A stretch of DNA of 64,000 bases from Sorex araneus (taxonomy: Eukaryota; Chordata; Mammalia; Eulipotyphla; Soricidae), in NCBI RefSeq assembly GCF_027595985.1, contig NC_073311.1, positions 32,891,557-32,955,556 on the forward strand, read 5' to 3'. The notes under the pieces were generated by a model. That model ran no database searches, was not told the origin of the DNA, and saw nothing but the letters and a program-made list of their open reading frames with translations. Of this stretch, positions 35,054-44,650 are shown in pieces. Made by a program: the position numbers and the translations under genes. Numbering within the stretch: the stretch's first letter is position 1; each line of letters opens with the position of its first letter.

Positions 35054-35262
35054 GGGTTTGGAGAGATAGCACAGTTTGTAGGGCATTTGCCTTGCACGTG
35101 GCCAACCCAGTTCAGTTCCTCCACCCCTTTAAGAGAACCTGGCAAGCTACCCATGGTGTATTTGATATGCCAAAAACAGTAACGGCATGTCTCACAATGG
35201 AGACGTTACTGGTGCCCGCTCAAGCAAATCGATGAGCAATGGGATTACAGTAATACAATGGT
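35054..35262 (+). mobile_element. SOR-B SINE, plus
   Basis: GGTTTGGAGAGATAGCACAG head, CCAGTTCAGTTCCTCC B-box area, GCCAAAAACAGTAACGGC, GTTACTGGTGCCCGCTC, ending TTACAGTAATACAATGG without poly(A). Confidence 0.85.
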
Positions 35263-35410
35263 GCTAGATCACCAAAAGACATACTCTACAAAATAATTAA
35301 TTAGTATGAAACATCAATGTCAAGCTGCAGTTTCTAAATTACAGTGTAGGTGTCAATCTAAATTTCTGAAAGAAACAGTTTAGATATGGCCTTTAAAAAG
35401 TGAAAAATCG

Positions 35411-35575
35411 GGGGCCGGAGCGATAGCACAGCGGGTTCGATCCCCGGCATCCCATATGGTCCCTCAAGAACTGTCAGGAGCGATTCCTGAGTGCAAAGCC
35501 AGGAGTAACCCCTGAGCATCGTTGGGTGTGACCCAAAAAAAAGCAAAAATAAATAAAAATAAAAAAATAAATAAA
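35411..35575 (+). mobile_element. SOR-A SINE with fused A and B boxes
   Basis: GGGGCCGGAGCGATAGCACAG then GCGGGTTCGATCCCCGGC: the ~30 bases normally between the A-box and B-box are missing, apparently joined at a GGGT microhomology. The remainder (CATATGGTCCCTCAAGAAC; GGGTGTGACCC) is intact and ends in an A-rich tail. Confidence 0.88.
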
Positions 35576-36014
35576 AAGTGAAAAATGTAGCTTAAGTAAG
35601 GAAATATGTAAAATGTATTCCTGAACACATTACATTTAAAAATTATATAACCAGAGTATCATGCTTATCTATTCAAAATAACACTAGATGTCTTGTGCTT
35701 CTACGTATGAAATTATTATCAAAAATAAAGGCAATATGCATGCTTTATACTATCGAGATTAATACTATAAAGCTCTATTGCCATAGTGAACCACTGAAGC
35801 TTATCTTTTTATCTTTATAAAGGCGGGTTAACTTGATGTGTTATATGAATTTGATTCAGTCACAGCTGGACATTCCATTTGACTTATATGACATCCATGG
35901 AAACCAACAGTTAAACCTAGTTTATTCCTTACCTCTGTGTCATAAATAATGTCATTCACTTTGTTATGCTACCTGACGTGTGAATTGCAACTATTTCTTT
36001 CTCTCTTTGTTTGT

Positions 36015-36170
36015 TTGGGGTTTACAAACGGTTGTTTTTGGGGTTGATCTCTGTGCTCAGTGATCACTCCCAGTGATGCTTCCGGGACCATATGCAGTGC
36101 TGGGGATCAGATATAAGTCAGTTCCATGCAAGGCAAATGCCTTAACCACTGTCGTATCTCTCCAGCCTGG
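36015..36170 (-). mobile_element. SOR-A SINE, antisense, diverged
   Basis: TGGGGTTGATCTCTGTGCTC, GGGACCATATGCAGTGCTGG, AAGGCAAATGCCTTAACC, ending TATCTCTCCAGCC. Confidence 0.75.
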
Positions 36171-36431
36171 GTACTATTTACTTCTTTTAAAAATGTTATT
36201 TTTAGAAGCAAATATTATTGTAAGTTCAAGAAAAGAATTCTGTTGTTTAAATAGTTGAAATTGGTTCTTCACAAAAATCAGAAATATTATTTATGTGGGA
36301 ACTTTTAAAAATATCTCTTCAAAAAAATCTATTTGAAGCAGAGCATCTTGTTTTGTAGGGAGATTTTGTCCCAAGACAGTTTTCACTTTCAGTTTTCACT
36401 TTCACTTTCATATTCTGTGGCATTGACTTAC

Positions 36432-36570
36432 CTGTATGTACTTATGCTCTGCCAGCCCACCGGGCACTTTGATAAGCTTGTTGTTATCCAAGTGAAGTTC
36501 GCGCAGATGAGGAGTGTTGGCCAAAGAGCCATTTTCAACAACAGAGATGCTGTTGAAACTTAGTCCCAGC
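36432..36570 (-). CDS. DCN: Decorin exon 7
   Basis: 139 nt: one base completing the Lys codon split from exon 6, then 46 codons (LGLSFNSIS ... AEHKYIQ). Encodes two LRRs with the Asn262 sequon (NGS) and the [10 protein letters not shown] motif. Acceptor TTGAAG/G, strong donor CAG/GTAAGT. Confidence 0.99.
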
Positions 36571-36900
36571 CTTCAACAGAAAACAGAAATAAATGCTTAC
36601 AACCAAACATGGGTTGTTTTTTTACTTTTTTTTTCCTCACAGGTGGTTATCAATTGATCAAGTAAACAGAAAGCCCTTGTTTCCCTGACCATACCATCTG
36701 ACTAGAGTACCTTTTCCAAACTTTCTGACTTAAAATAGAGCACACTTATTTTTTAGTTTTCAGCCTAGTGCTACCCTCTTTGAGACTCCTTTGACAGTAG
36801 CCAGCAGGATATGTAAAAGATAAAATGTAATTTGTGAATATCCTCTGTAGAACTACAGAATTGTGGGTTTGCATGGATTCATTCTTTCCATAAGAAAAGC

Positions 36901-37138
36901 AGTCACTGTCATTGTCATCCTATTACTTATCAATTTGCTTGATCAGGCACCAGTAATGTCTCCATTTTGAGACGTGTTGTTACTGTTTTTTGCATATTGA
37001 ATACACCACGGGTAGCTTGCCAGGCTCTGTGGGCGAGATACTCCCAGTAGCTTGCCGGGTTCTCCAAAAGGGGCAGAGGAATCAAACCCGGGTCAGCAAT
37101 GTATAATGCAAATGACCTAAAGCTGTGCTCCAGCCCCT
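36901..37138 (-). mobile_element. SOR-B SINE, antisense, full length
   Basis: GTCACTGTCATTGTCATCC tail, TTGCTTGATCAGGCACCAG, ACACCACGGGTAGCTTGCC, GTTCTCCAAAAGGGGCAG, head ending GTGCTCCAGCCCC. Confidence 0.85.
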
Positions 37139-37569
37139 ATTATTAATAATAATGTTGTAAATCACATTGCCTAAATAAAAACAACTTAAAGATAAGAAAA
37201 GTGAAATTGTTATATCACATTTGGGCTTAAAACAGCTAATTGATCAAAGGCTGTATGATAAATGCAATAAATACACATGGGATATTCTTAAAAAGATTAC
37301 TATTATCATTTAGCCACTTCCCCAATCATAATATATATTTATCATATGCATTTATTTATTGGAAATAAAAGCTTCAAGTTTCTAATGAGCTAATAATTCT
37401 TTCTGCTGGAAAGTCTAAGAGTTTGCATTTCATATTAGTTAGAAAGCATTTGTTGGTGATCATCTGTTACTGTAAGAATTTGCCTGGTGAAAACATTCTC
37501 AGATTCTGGTCTTGATCTTTGAATATATTTCTGTTTTGTTTTTTAAAAAATTACTATTAAATCCCATGA

Positions 37570-37634
37570 CTCACATTACTGGTGCCCACTAGAGCAAATC
37601 GATGAACAATGGGACAGCAGTGCTACAGTGCTAC
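37570..37634 (+). mobile_element. SOR-B 3'-end fragment, plus
   Basis: Only the last ~65 bases: TTACTGGTGCCCACTAGAGC, AAATCGATGAACAATGGG and two ACAGTGCT units, no poly(A). Confidence 0.8.
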
Positions 37635-37954
37635 TATTAAATAACTAATAACTGAAAATTCTGAAGCTGTGAAATCCTTTCATAAAAAATCAGGATTATT
37701 AAATCAGACAAAGCTGACTTAAAGAGCATACTAGTGTGATGAATGTTCTAGTGATGAATCTATCAAAACTATGGCACTTCCAACACAAAAAAAGAAGAGA
37801 TAGGCATGAAGGATGAAGGAACAATGTGTTGGTAAAGATCCAGCAAGCATCAGGGAGAAATGGATTCCCTTCAAATGCAGAGAAAAGGCTTCAAGTAGGT
37901 TTTGTAGGATGGTTTCTGTGTCCTTCAGCTAGGTCTCAAGTACTTCTGAGGTTG

Positions 37955-38118
37955 GGGCTGGAGAAAAATTACAGCGGGTAGGGCATTTGCCTTGCACGTG
38001 GCCGACCAGTGTTTGATTCCCAGCATCCCATATGGTCCCCTGAGCACTGCCAGGAGTAATTCCTTACTGTAAAGCCCAGAGTAGCCCCCTGTGCATCAAC
38101 AGGTGTGACCCAAAAAGA
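37955..38118 (+). mobile_element. SOR-A SINE, plus, full length
   Basis: GGGGCTGGAGAAAAATTACAG, GGGTAGGGCATTTGCCTTGC, CATATGGTCCCCTGAGCAC, GGTGTGACCCAAAAAG. Confidence 0.92.
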
Positions 38119-38217
38119 ACAAAACCAAACATGTTCTTTTGTGGTTTAGATTCTGGTATATGAATCCAAAATCTTCCAATTTTGATCATATCTTGATGTT
38201 TGAGATGATCAAGATTA

Positions 38218-38276
38218 AGACTGATTGGTGCCCGCTGGATTGAATCAATGAACAATGGGATGACAGTGCTACAAAG
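38218..38276 (+). mobile_element. SOR-B 3'-end fragment, plus
   Basis: GATTGGTGCCCGCTGGATTG, ATCAATGAACAATGGGATGA, CAGTGCTACA: 5'-truncated tail of a SOR-B element. Confidence 0.75.
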
Positions 38277-38479
38277 CTAAGATTTGTTGATTTTAAGTGA
38301 TTGATGGCATCTATTTCTTTAAAAATAGTTGTAAGTTTGCTTTCTTAATGATACTTATTCACTTAACAAACGTTTTGGAGAACCTACTTTGTTCAGTTTA
38401 AGACTAGACTTGTGAGGATAAAAGAAAAATCAGCTGAAAGTCATAAAAGTCATAATTCTTTTCAATAAGTATTTCAGCT

Positions 38480-38590
38480 AATAATCACTCAGACTATGAT
38501 CTGTTGCTGAAAGTATGTAAAGGAGCTAACACAATGATCTCTTGATACCTGCATTGCAAACCATAATGCTCCAAAGGCGGGGGGGGGGGT

Positions 38591-38646
<56 letters not shown>

Positions 38647-38935
38647 CAGAGAGACAGAGAGAGAGAGAGACAGAGAGACAGAGAGAGAGACAGAGAGAGA
38701 GAGAAACAGAGAGAGACAAAGAGAGACAGAGACAGAGAGAAAGTGCCAGCCATAGAGACAGGCTGTGGAGGTTGGTGTATGATGGTGGGGGGGGGGAACT
38801 GGGACAATGACAATGGTGGGGGTAAATGTATACTGGTGGAGGGATCAGTGTTGTGGAACATTGTATGACTGAAACCAAATTATCAACAGCTTTGATATGG
38901 TTTATCTCACGGTAATTAAATAATTAAAAATAATA
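38480..38935 (+). mobile_element. LINE-1 3' UTR with polypurine tract, plus
   Basis: CTGCATTGCAAACCATAATG (compare 30690-30708) followed by a G-run and a 150-bp GA/CAGAGA tract, then GTATACTGGTGGAGGGATCA and TGTATGACTGAAACC to an A/T-rich end. The polypurine tract is inside the 3' UTR, a typical L1 feature. The 129- and 111-codon open frames over it are artefacts. Confidence 0.75.
38591..38741. repeat. (GA)n/(CAGAGA)n tract
   Basis: Uninterrupted GA at 38598-38638, then mixed ACAGAGAG units. Part of the L1 3' UTR. Confidence 0.9.
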
Positions 38936-38966
38936 TTTAATCTAGTGAGGGAGGTGATTAGATAAT

Positions 38967-38969
38967 GTA

Positions 38970-39024
<55 letters not shown>

Positions 39025-39026
39025 AT
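38967..39026. repeat. (GT)n(AT)n(GT)n microsatellite
   Basis: GT, AT, GT blocks in succession, adjoining the A/T-rich end of a SINE. Confidence 0.9.
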
Positions 39027-39044
39027 GTAGGGTTTTTTTTGTTT

Positions 39045-39217
39045 GTTTGCTTTTTGTTTTTTGTGTCACACCTGGCGATGCTCAGGGGTTACTCCTGGCT
39101 TGCACTCAGGAATGATTCGTGGCGGTGCTCAGGGGACCAAATGGGATGCTGGGAACCAAACCCGGGTCAACCATGTACAAGGCAAATGCTCTACCCGCTG
39201 CACTATCACTCCAGCCC
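39045..39217 (-). mobile_element. SOR-A SINE, antisense, full length
   Basis: TTTTTTGTGTCACACCTGGCG, GGGGACCAAATGGGATGCTG, AAGGCAAATGCTCTACCCGC, ending CTATCACTCCAGCCC. Confidence 0.93.
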
Positions 39218-39790
39218 AAATATATGTAAAGTAGGTTTTTAAAAAAAATATTAAGGGATGTTTGCCTGATATCCACTTTATACTTTTGCAGAGTAACATA
39301 CATTATTTTCTCCCACATGGCCTGAAAAGTAAATGAAATAATCACTCTATAATACTACTCTGAAATCAGAGGCTGTCTTTTTTAAAAATTCTTTTCACAG
39401 TTATTATTATAACACCAAAATATTCCTCATGTTCCAGCAAAAGTGAGGAACAAACAACATAAGGATTTGGTGATTTAATAGATTTTCCTGGACTCAAATC
39501 AAAAAATAAATGTGTTTGATAAATTCAAGATTTGGGAACGTATGCTTGGCCAATTAATCAATCTTCTCTGAGTTAATGAATGGAATTTGAAGATAAATCT
39601 TTATTTCTCTTGAGAGAAGTTTTTATTTAATATTTTAAAAGTTGACAGAGAAGTTTTCATTTCAGTTGATTTTTTATTTTATTAGCTCTTTGTGCTTCTA
39701 TTTAAATACAAAGTATGTGATGTCAATATTGAAGTATAGAATCACAAAATTCCCATACCGTTTTCAGAACTAAATAAATAAATATTACGA
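39218..39790. other. DCN intron 6, unassigned part
   Basis: AT-rich; no repeat landmark or ORF. Confidence 0.4.
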
Positions 39791-39794
39791 ACGG

Positions 39795-39905
39795 CATTTG
39801 CTCGAGTGGGCACCAGTAATGTCTCCATTGTAAGATTTGTTGTTACTGTTTTTGGTGCCCGCTTGAGCAAATCGATGAGCAACAGTGATACAGTGATACA
39901 GTGAG
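39795..39905. mobile_element. Head-to-head SOR-B tail fragments (inverted pair)
   Basis: The first half reads antisense (TTTGCTCGAGTGGGCACCAG, GTTGTTACTGTTTTTGG). It switches directly to sense (TGCCCGCTTGAGCAAATCGA, ATGAGCAACAGTGATACAGT) with a tail of ACAGTGAT units. The junction GGTGCC is shared. Confidence 0.75.
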
Positions 39906-39945
39906 AGATGGCATACCTTACACACTTAATTATTGTTTTTATTTT

Positions 39946-40112
39946 GTTTTCTTTGGGGGACACATCCACGCAGTTTCAGGTGTTACTCCTGGTTCTGTGC
40001 TCACTCACCACTCTTGATAATGCTAAGGGAACTGTGCTTGATGCCAAGCATCAAACCCAGGTCTGGCTCATGAAGGCAGATGCACTGCAGAGTGTACTAT
40101 CTCTCTGGCCTA
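39946..40112 (-). mobile_element. SOR-A SINE, antisense, diverged
   Basis: GGGGGACACATCCACGCAG, GGGAACTGTGCTTGATGCC, AGGCAGATGCACTGCAGAG, ending TATCTCTCTGGCC. Confidence 0.75.
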
Positions 40113-40530
40113 ACATACTATATTTAGAATTTTTAAGCATCATTCATTCCTACTATAGTTAGTAGCACTACTATTTTTCAAATACAAGTTGTGCATTTTG
40201 TTTTTTGACATGATATATGCATATAATTTTAATATATATATTTAAAAAAACAGGAGCAAGCTAATTTTACATCATAATGCTTAGTTTTTCTATTAAAAAT
40301 ATTCATACTCAGCCATGAAAAGATGTGTGGAACAAGAACTCTGTTTTCTAAATAGACTTCAACTAGCTTTCCAATACTCTCCCTTTTATCACTTACAACA
40401 TAGAACGTGAAGTTATCTCAGATAACAAGACATAATTACTTAAATCATTTAAAAATTTTAAGAAGGGCCTGGGGTAGTATGATAGTTCATTTCTTAGTAT
40501 AGAGGAAATGTTCATAGATTTTTTTTAAGT
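40113..40530. other. DCN intron 6, unassigned part
   Basis: AT-rich; no gene or repeat landmark. Confidence 0.4.
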
Positions 40531-40813
40531 ATACATCAAAACTAGGGCTGGAGTGATAACACAGCCGGTAGGGCTTTTGCCTTGCATGAGGCCGACCCGG
40601 GTTCAATTCCTCTGTCCCTCTCGGAAAGCCTGGCAAGCTTCCTAGAGTATCTTGCCCGCACGGAAGAGCCTGGCAAGCTACGCGTGGCATATTCCATATG
40701 CCAAAAACAGTAACAACAAGTCTCACAATGGAGATGTTACTGGTGCCCGCTCGAGCAAATCAGTGAGTTACAAGATGACAGTCATACAGTGACACAGTGA
40801 TACATCAAAACTA
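40531..40813 (+). mobile_element. SOR-B SINE with perfect 14-bp target-site duplication
   Basis: The body (about 40545-40799) starts GGGCTGGAGTGATAACACAG and ends GTCATACAGTGACACAGTG. It is flanked on both sides by ATACATCAAAACTA (40531-40544 and 40800-40813). There is no poly(A) between the tail units and the right duplication. A clean full-length retroposition event of the non-poly(A) subfamily. Confidence 0.95.
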
Positions 40814-41070
40814 CCCTTATACTACAATGTGGAATGGGTAATATTTCTACATCATTAGTTTTTATTGTAATTTATTTAAAATTATAGTGTCCTTATTTAT
40901 TTATAAGGAATTTGAGCATACATTTTAATTGATACAAATATTTAGGTGGCTATAAACAATAAAATGTGGTATGGGAAAAATCTCAGTCATCTTGCTTCTG
41001 AGTCTGAGCAGGTAGGCACTAACACATCTAGTTATTTTTCTGGTAAAATGACAAGAAAGAATATTATTAC

Positions 41071-41164
41071 TTAGCCAGGTTATTCAATCCTTTCAGACTA
41101 TCTCCATCAATTTTTGTAATTTTGTTGCCATCAAGGTGTAATTCAGTAAGGGAAGAAGGAAGAC
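41071..41164 (-). CDS. DCN: Decorin exon 6
   Basis: 94 nt: GT completing the Gly codon from exon 5, 30 codons ([19 protein letters not shown] ... LKGLNNLA), then AA of a Lys codon finished in exon 7. One complete LRR. Acceptor CTCCAG/GT. The donor AA/GTAATAAT is weak (no G at -1, no G at +5). Confidence 0.99.
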
Positions 41165-41334
41165 CTGGAGGAAGAAAGTAAAAGATTTTAAATCAGCAGA
41201 TAAATATAAATGCAGGATGTTGTGATTTAATTAAGACATATACATTGACTTTCTAAAAGAAATTTTCAAAGAATCTGTCTTTATAAAAGAATATTTTAGT
41301 TACCATGATTCATAAGTTGTTAATTAAAGGTTTG

Positions 41335-41590
41335 CTGCTTCCATCCACCATTATTTTAGTTCCCCCCACCCGACATCCCTTCCCCCACCTTCCTGCATGA
41401 GAATACAACTTTGAAGACCAATTCTTGGGATCTGTTGCCTTTGAAAAATATGTAAAATAAGATGTAATGACAGCACAGCTTTCCCCACTGCTATTAATAT
41501 TTCCCAGTGACCTAGAGCATAGAGAAGACTGAAGTTAAGCAATTTCACATGATTGTCACTATAATACATTGGCTCTGATGTCTTGAGAAA
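41335..41590 (-). mobile_element. LINE-1 3' UTR fragment, antisense
   Basis: CCCCACCCGACATCCCTTCC C-rich start, then GAAGACCAATTCTTGGGATC and TGTTGCCTTTGAAAAATATG, the same landmarks as in the copy at 55318. The 86-codon minus-strand frame lies within it. Confidence 0.6.
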
Positions 41591-41591
41591 T

Positions 41592-41755
41592 GAGCTGTCA
41601 CTGTCATCCAATTCATCGATTTGCTCGAGCGGGCGTCAGTAATGTCTCTATTTTGTCCCTGTTGTGTGCTAGTGTAGCCCGATGGCGTATTGGGGGCTCT
41701 TTCAGGATAAGGGAATGAGGACTATCATTGTTACTGTTTTTGGAATATCAAGTAT
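41592..41755 (-). mobile_element. SOR-B SINE, long-body variant, antisense, truncated
   Basis: GAGCTGTCACTGTCATCC, TTTGCTCGAGCGGGCGTCAG, a shortened version of the extra block (GGGGGCTCTTTCAGGATAAG; GAATGAGGAC), then TTGTTACTGTTTTTGG. Ends before the head. Confidence 0.65.
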
Positions 41756-42104
41756 TATTCTGATGTATTAATGAATATAGCAACAGTATTATATATTGTT
41801 TTTCTTTCTTTTGATGATCTTTCTAGCTCCAAAATAAATGTAGGATATAGTAAAATAAATCACATTGTCTGTTCAGTAGGACTATTTTTAGGCCAGCTAT
41901 TATTATTGGATTAGTAGTAGTACTAGAAACTTGAGAAAGGGGATGTTTTGAGAAGAACTTTGTATAAGAAGTAAAAATATAAGATAGGAAATGTGAGAAT
42001 AGTCAATCAAGTTTTAATTACTTATATTTTCTGACTCACCAGAATTTTGTATATTCACTACACATTAATACTAACCTTACTATGTCAAGGTGTTTATGTT
42101 TCTG

Positions 42105-42195
42105 TCTTTCTTTAAGCAGTTAACTCCTTCCGGTCAGGAATTATATCACATTCACTGTCTTTAGTGTTTGGTGCTTGAATAAAATGGGCATTCAA
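42105..42195 (+). mobile_element. L2/MIR-like 3' relic
   Basis: GTTAACTCCTTCCGGTCAGG then TTTAGTGTTTGGTGCTTGAA resembles the ancient 'ctccttgagggcaggg ... gtgcttgaataaa' 3' end. Short and diverged. Confidence 0.4.
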
Positions 42196-42212
42196 ATAAC
42201 TTTTTTGGAAGG

Positions 42213-42335
42213 AAGGGAGTTTGGGTCAAAGATTAGCTGTACACAGAAATAACTCCTGGCCATGAAAGAATTAAACTTGGTGGACTGTGGACATGGCAAA
42301 GGTCTTAGTCATAGTATTATCTCCCTGACACACAA
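42213..42335 (-). mobile_element. SOR-A SINE, antisense, degenerate
   Basis: GTTTGGGTCAAAGATTAGC, AAATAACTCCTGGCCATG, AGTATTATCTCCCTGACAC. Confidence 0.5.
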
Positions 42336-42704
42336 ATAACTTTTAATGATGAAAAGAAGATAATAATAATCCACTACTTACCAAAGTGTCAATAATTCAA
42401 TACTCTTTTAATTCTAAAAGAACCCTATGAGTTGGCATTTGATATTATTAATACATTGAAATATACATATTTAAAAGATGATGGGACACTGCAGATTCTC
42501 TTATGTAAACACAATGAACTATGTTCTAAGAGGGAAAGGAATTCACTATTAAACTGGAGAAGTAAAATTCTGTTACATTTCAAAGTTAACTCCTATATTA
42601 TTTTTAACAAAGTTGAACATAGTTTAAAGGAACTATATTTCTTTTTAACAATGGTGCCTTTTAAAAATATGTACCATTATAATTATATAATATAGAGTCA
42701 TTGT

Positions 42705-42982
42705 TCAATAATTTATGCACTGTAGCACTATTGTCTCGTTATTCATTGATTTGCTGGAGTGGGCATCAGTAATGTCTCCATTGTGAGACTTGTTACTGTT
42801 TTGGGCATACTGAATACTCCACTGGTAGCTTGCTAGGCTCTGCCATGCAGGCGGGATACTCTCGGTAGTTTGCCAGGCTCTCCAAGAGGGACGGAAGAAT
42901 CGAACCCAGGGTCGTCCACGTGCAAGGCAAACATGTGGCCTACCTGCTGTGCTCTCAATCCAGTCCAATAAGTTATGCATTA
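42705..42982 (-). mobile_element. SOR-B SINE, antisense, with ~14-bp target-site duplication
   Basis: Body about 42718-42965: GCACTGTAGCACTATTGTC, GATTTGCTGGAGTGGGC, GGCGGGATACTCTCGGTAG, head ending GTGCTCTCAATCCAGTCC. Flanked by CAATAATTTATGCA and CAATAAGTTATGCA (one mismatch). No poly-T. Confidence 0.88.
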
Positions 42983-43002
42983 AAGGCATCTTTTCTTTTT
43001 TT

Positions 43003-43177
43003 TCTTTACTTTTTGGGTCATACCCAGAGATGCACAGGGGTTAGTTACTCTTGGCTTTGCACTCAGAAATTACTCTTGGCGGTGCTCAAGGGACCATACG
43101 GGATGCCAGGAATTAAACCAGGGTTGGTCATGTGCAAGGCAAATGCCCTACCCGCCAAACAATTGCTCTAGCCTCTA
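43003..43177 (-). mobile_element. SOR-A SINE, antisense, full length
   Basis: CTTTTTGGGTCATACCCAGAG, GGGACCATACGGGATGCCAG, AGGCAAATGCCCTACCCGCC, ending CAATTGCTCTAGCC. Adjacent to the SOR-B at 42705 in the same orientation. Confidence 0.9.
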
Positions 43178-43392
43178 AAGGTATTTTTTAGGCAAAGAAG
43201 ACTAGTCATTTCTAGTGAGCTGGTTACACAGGATCAGTCATACAGGTCTGACAGTAGAAACTTTCCTAGGTACAAATAATTTACTGAAAATAAAGTCGGT
43301 GATATGAGAAGCCATTCAAATTTCCATACAAAACAGTTTGACAAAGTCCTTGCATTTTGATTTTCAAATTGCTTTGAGGAAAGTTCTGTTAC

Positions 43393-43506
43393 CTTGAGGG
43401 ATGGTGGTTATATTGGTATCAGCAATACGGATGTAAGAGAGCTTCTTCATTCCCTGGAATGCTCCTTTTTCAATTCCTGAGCTTTTCAGAGGGTTGGTAC
43501 CCAATT
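43393..43506 (-). CDS. DCN: Decorin exon 5
   Basis: 114 nt: AA completing a Glu codon, 37 codons ([18 protein letters not shown] ... NITTIPQ), then G. Carries [11 protein letters not shown], the segment known as the major collagen I contact of decorin, and the Asn211 sequon. Acceptor TTTCCAG/AA, donor CAAG/GTAACAG. Confidence 0.99.
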
Positions 43507-43699
43507 CTGGAAATACAGTAAGAACAAAATTTTAAGAGCACAATGTTAGGACAATTAAAATTCAGCATGGTGTTTGTTTTACCAAAGAACACAACAAAAA
43601 TTTGGGTCAGTTACAATCTGATTGAAAAATAGAAAAACATAATCCTCTAAAGGAGAGCAAAATAACGGGAAATTTCCCTTTGTTATTCATTTTTGCGAT

Positions 43700-43770
43700 T
43701 CCAGGCATAAACTCAGTTTAACACACGCGGGACAAGAACTCTACCACTGAGTAATACAAAAAGTCCCTGA
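43700..43770 (-). mobile_element. Old tRNA-SINE head, antisense
   Basis: GATTCCAGGCATAAACTCAG and ACTCTACCACTGAGTAATAC look like antisense B- and A-boxes; related to the relic at 4105. Confidence 0.35.
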
Positions 43771-43984
43771 TTGCCATTTTTTAAACAATCTCAAGAAAAA
43801 GAAAAAGAAACAGAATCTTCTAAGCCAAATATTTATAGAAAAGCAATAGTAGCAAAAACAATAACAAAAACTCATTTAAACTAAATTTAAAATCAACAAT
43901 AGCGAATGTTGGCAAATCATAGTCTTTTATGAACTACTTTCCTAAGTAATATATAACAGAATGTTACTAAATATTTTGATCAAC

Positions 43985-44250
43985 ATTTTTATCACTGTAT
44001 CACTGTCATCCTGTTGCTAATCAATTTTCTCAAGTGGACACCAGTAACATTTCCATTGTGAGACTTGTTGTTACTGTTTTTGGCATATCAAATACGCCAC
44101 TGGTAGCTTGTCAGGCTCTGCTGTGTGGGCGAGATACTCTAGGTCGCTTGCCAGTCTCTCTGAGAGGGGCAGAGGAATCGAACCCAGGTCGGCTGCCTGT
44201 AAGGCAAATACCCTACCCACTGTGCTATTGCTCCAGCCCCAACATTTTAT
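43985..44250 (-). mobile_element. SOR-B SINE, antisense, full length
   Basis: ATCACTGTATCACTGTCATCC (two tail units), TTTTCTCAAGTGGACACC, GGTAGCTTGTCAGGCTCTGC, head ending CTATTGCTCCAGCCCC. Flanks share AACATTTT, a short probable duplication. Confidence 0.9.
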
Positions 44251-44650
44251 TATCTAGTTATATAACTGAAAAATGTTCTACCACACATATACTAAAATAT
44301 TCAAAGGCATTTTAAAATCAGTTGTTTATGTATGTTCAGCATAAATAAAAGTCATGCAATGAAAAGACATATGGAGAAAGTCTCAAATATACATAGCTAA
44401 AAATCACATAATCATACTCCACGTGAAATAAGGCAAATGAAGCTCTTTCTTCACAGTCTCATATCCTTAAAGACAAAGACTGAAAACGTCAGAAATAATC
44501 TCAAAATCTTATTTCTTGTTGCCTTATGATTATTATTTTTGTAAGACAGGTAAATATTTTACTAATTCATCTTCCTACAGCTTTAGCTTACATTGAATCT
44601 ATTAAAATGATGCTTATATTCTGATCTTAGAGTTACAAGAATATCTGTAC

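Larger units (their letters stand above)
32631..36431 (-). other. DCN: DCN intron 7
   Basis: 3.8 kb, donor GTAAGTCAATG, acceptor CATATTGCAG. Holds five SINE copies, including one starting only about 70 bp from the exon 8 acceptor, and AT/GT microsatellites. Confidence 0.9.
36571..41070 (-). other. DCN: DCN intron 6
   Basis: 4.5 kb with a weak donor (GCTAA/GTAATAAT). Contains about eight SINE-derived segments, an L1 3' end with a GA tract, and a TG/AT microsatellite. Confidence 0.9.
41165..43392 (-). other. DCN: DCN intron 5
   Basis: 2.2 kb; donor CAAG/GTAACAGA (boundary at 43392/43393). Contains an antisense L1 end, several SINEs and an L2/MIR-like relic near 42105-42195. Confidence 0.9.
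43507..44650 (-). other. DCN: DCN intron 4
   Basis: 1.14 kb; donor ATAG/GTACAGAT (weak at +4/+5). Contains one full SOR-B copy and an old tRNA-like head near 43700-43770. Confidence 0.9.

Noticed and set aside
38489-38878. 111-129-codon Ser-Leu rich open frames
   Set aside because: Low-complexity translation of the GA tract in an L1 3' UTR.
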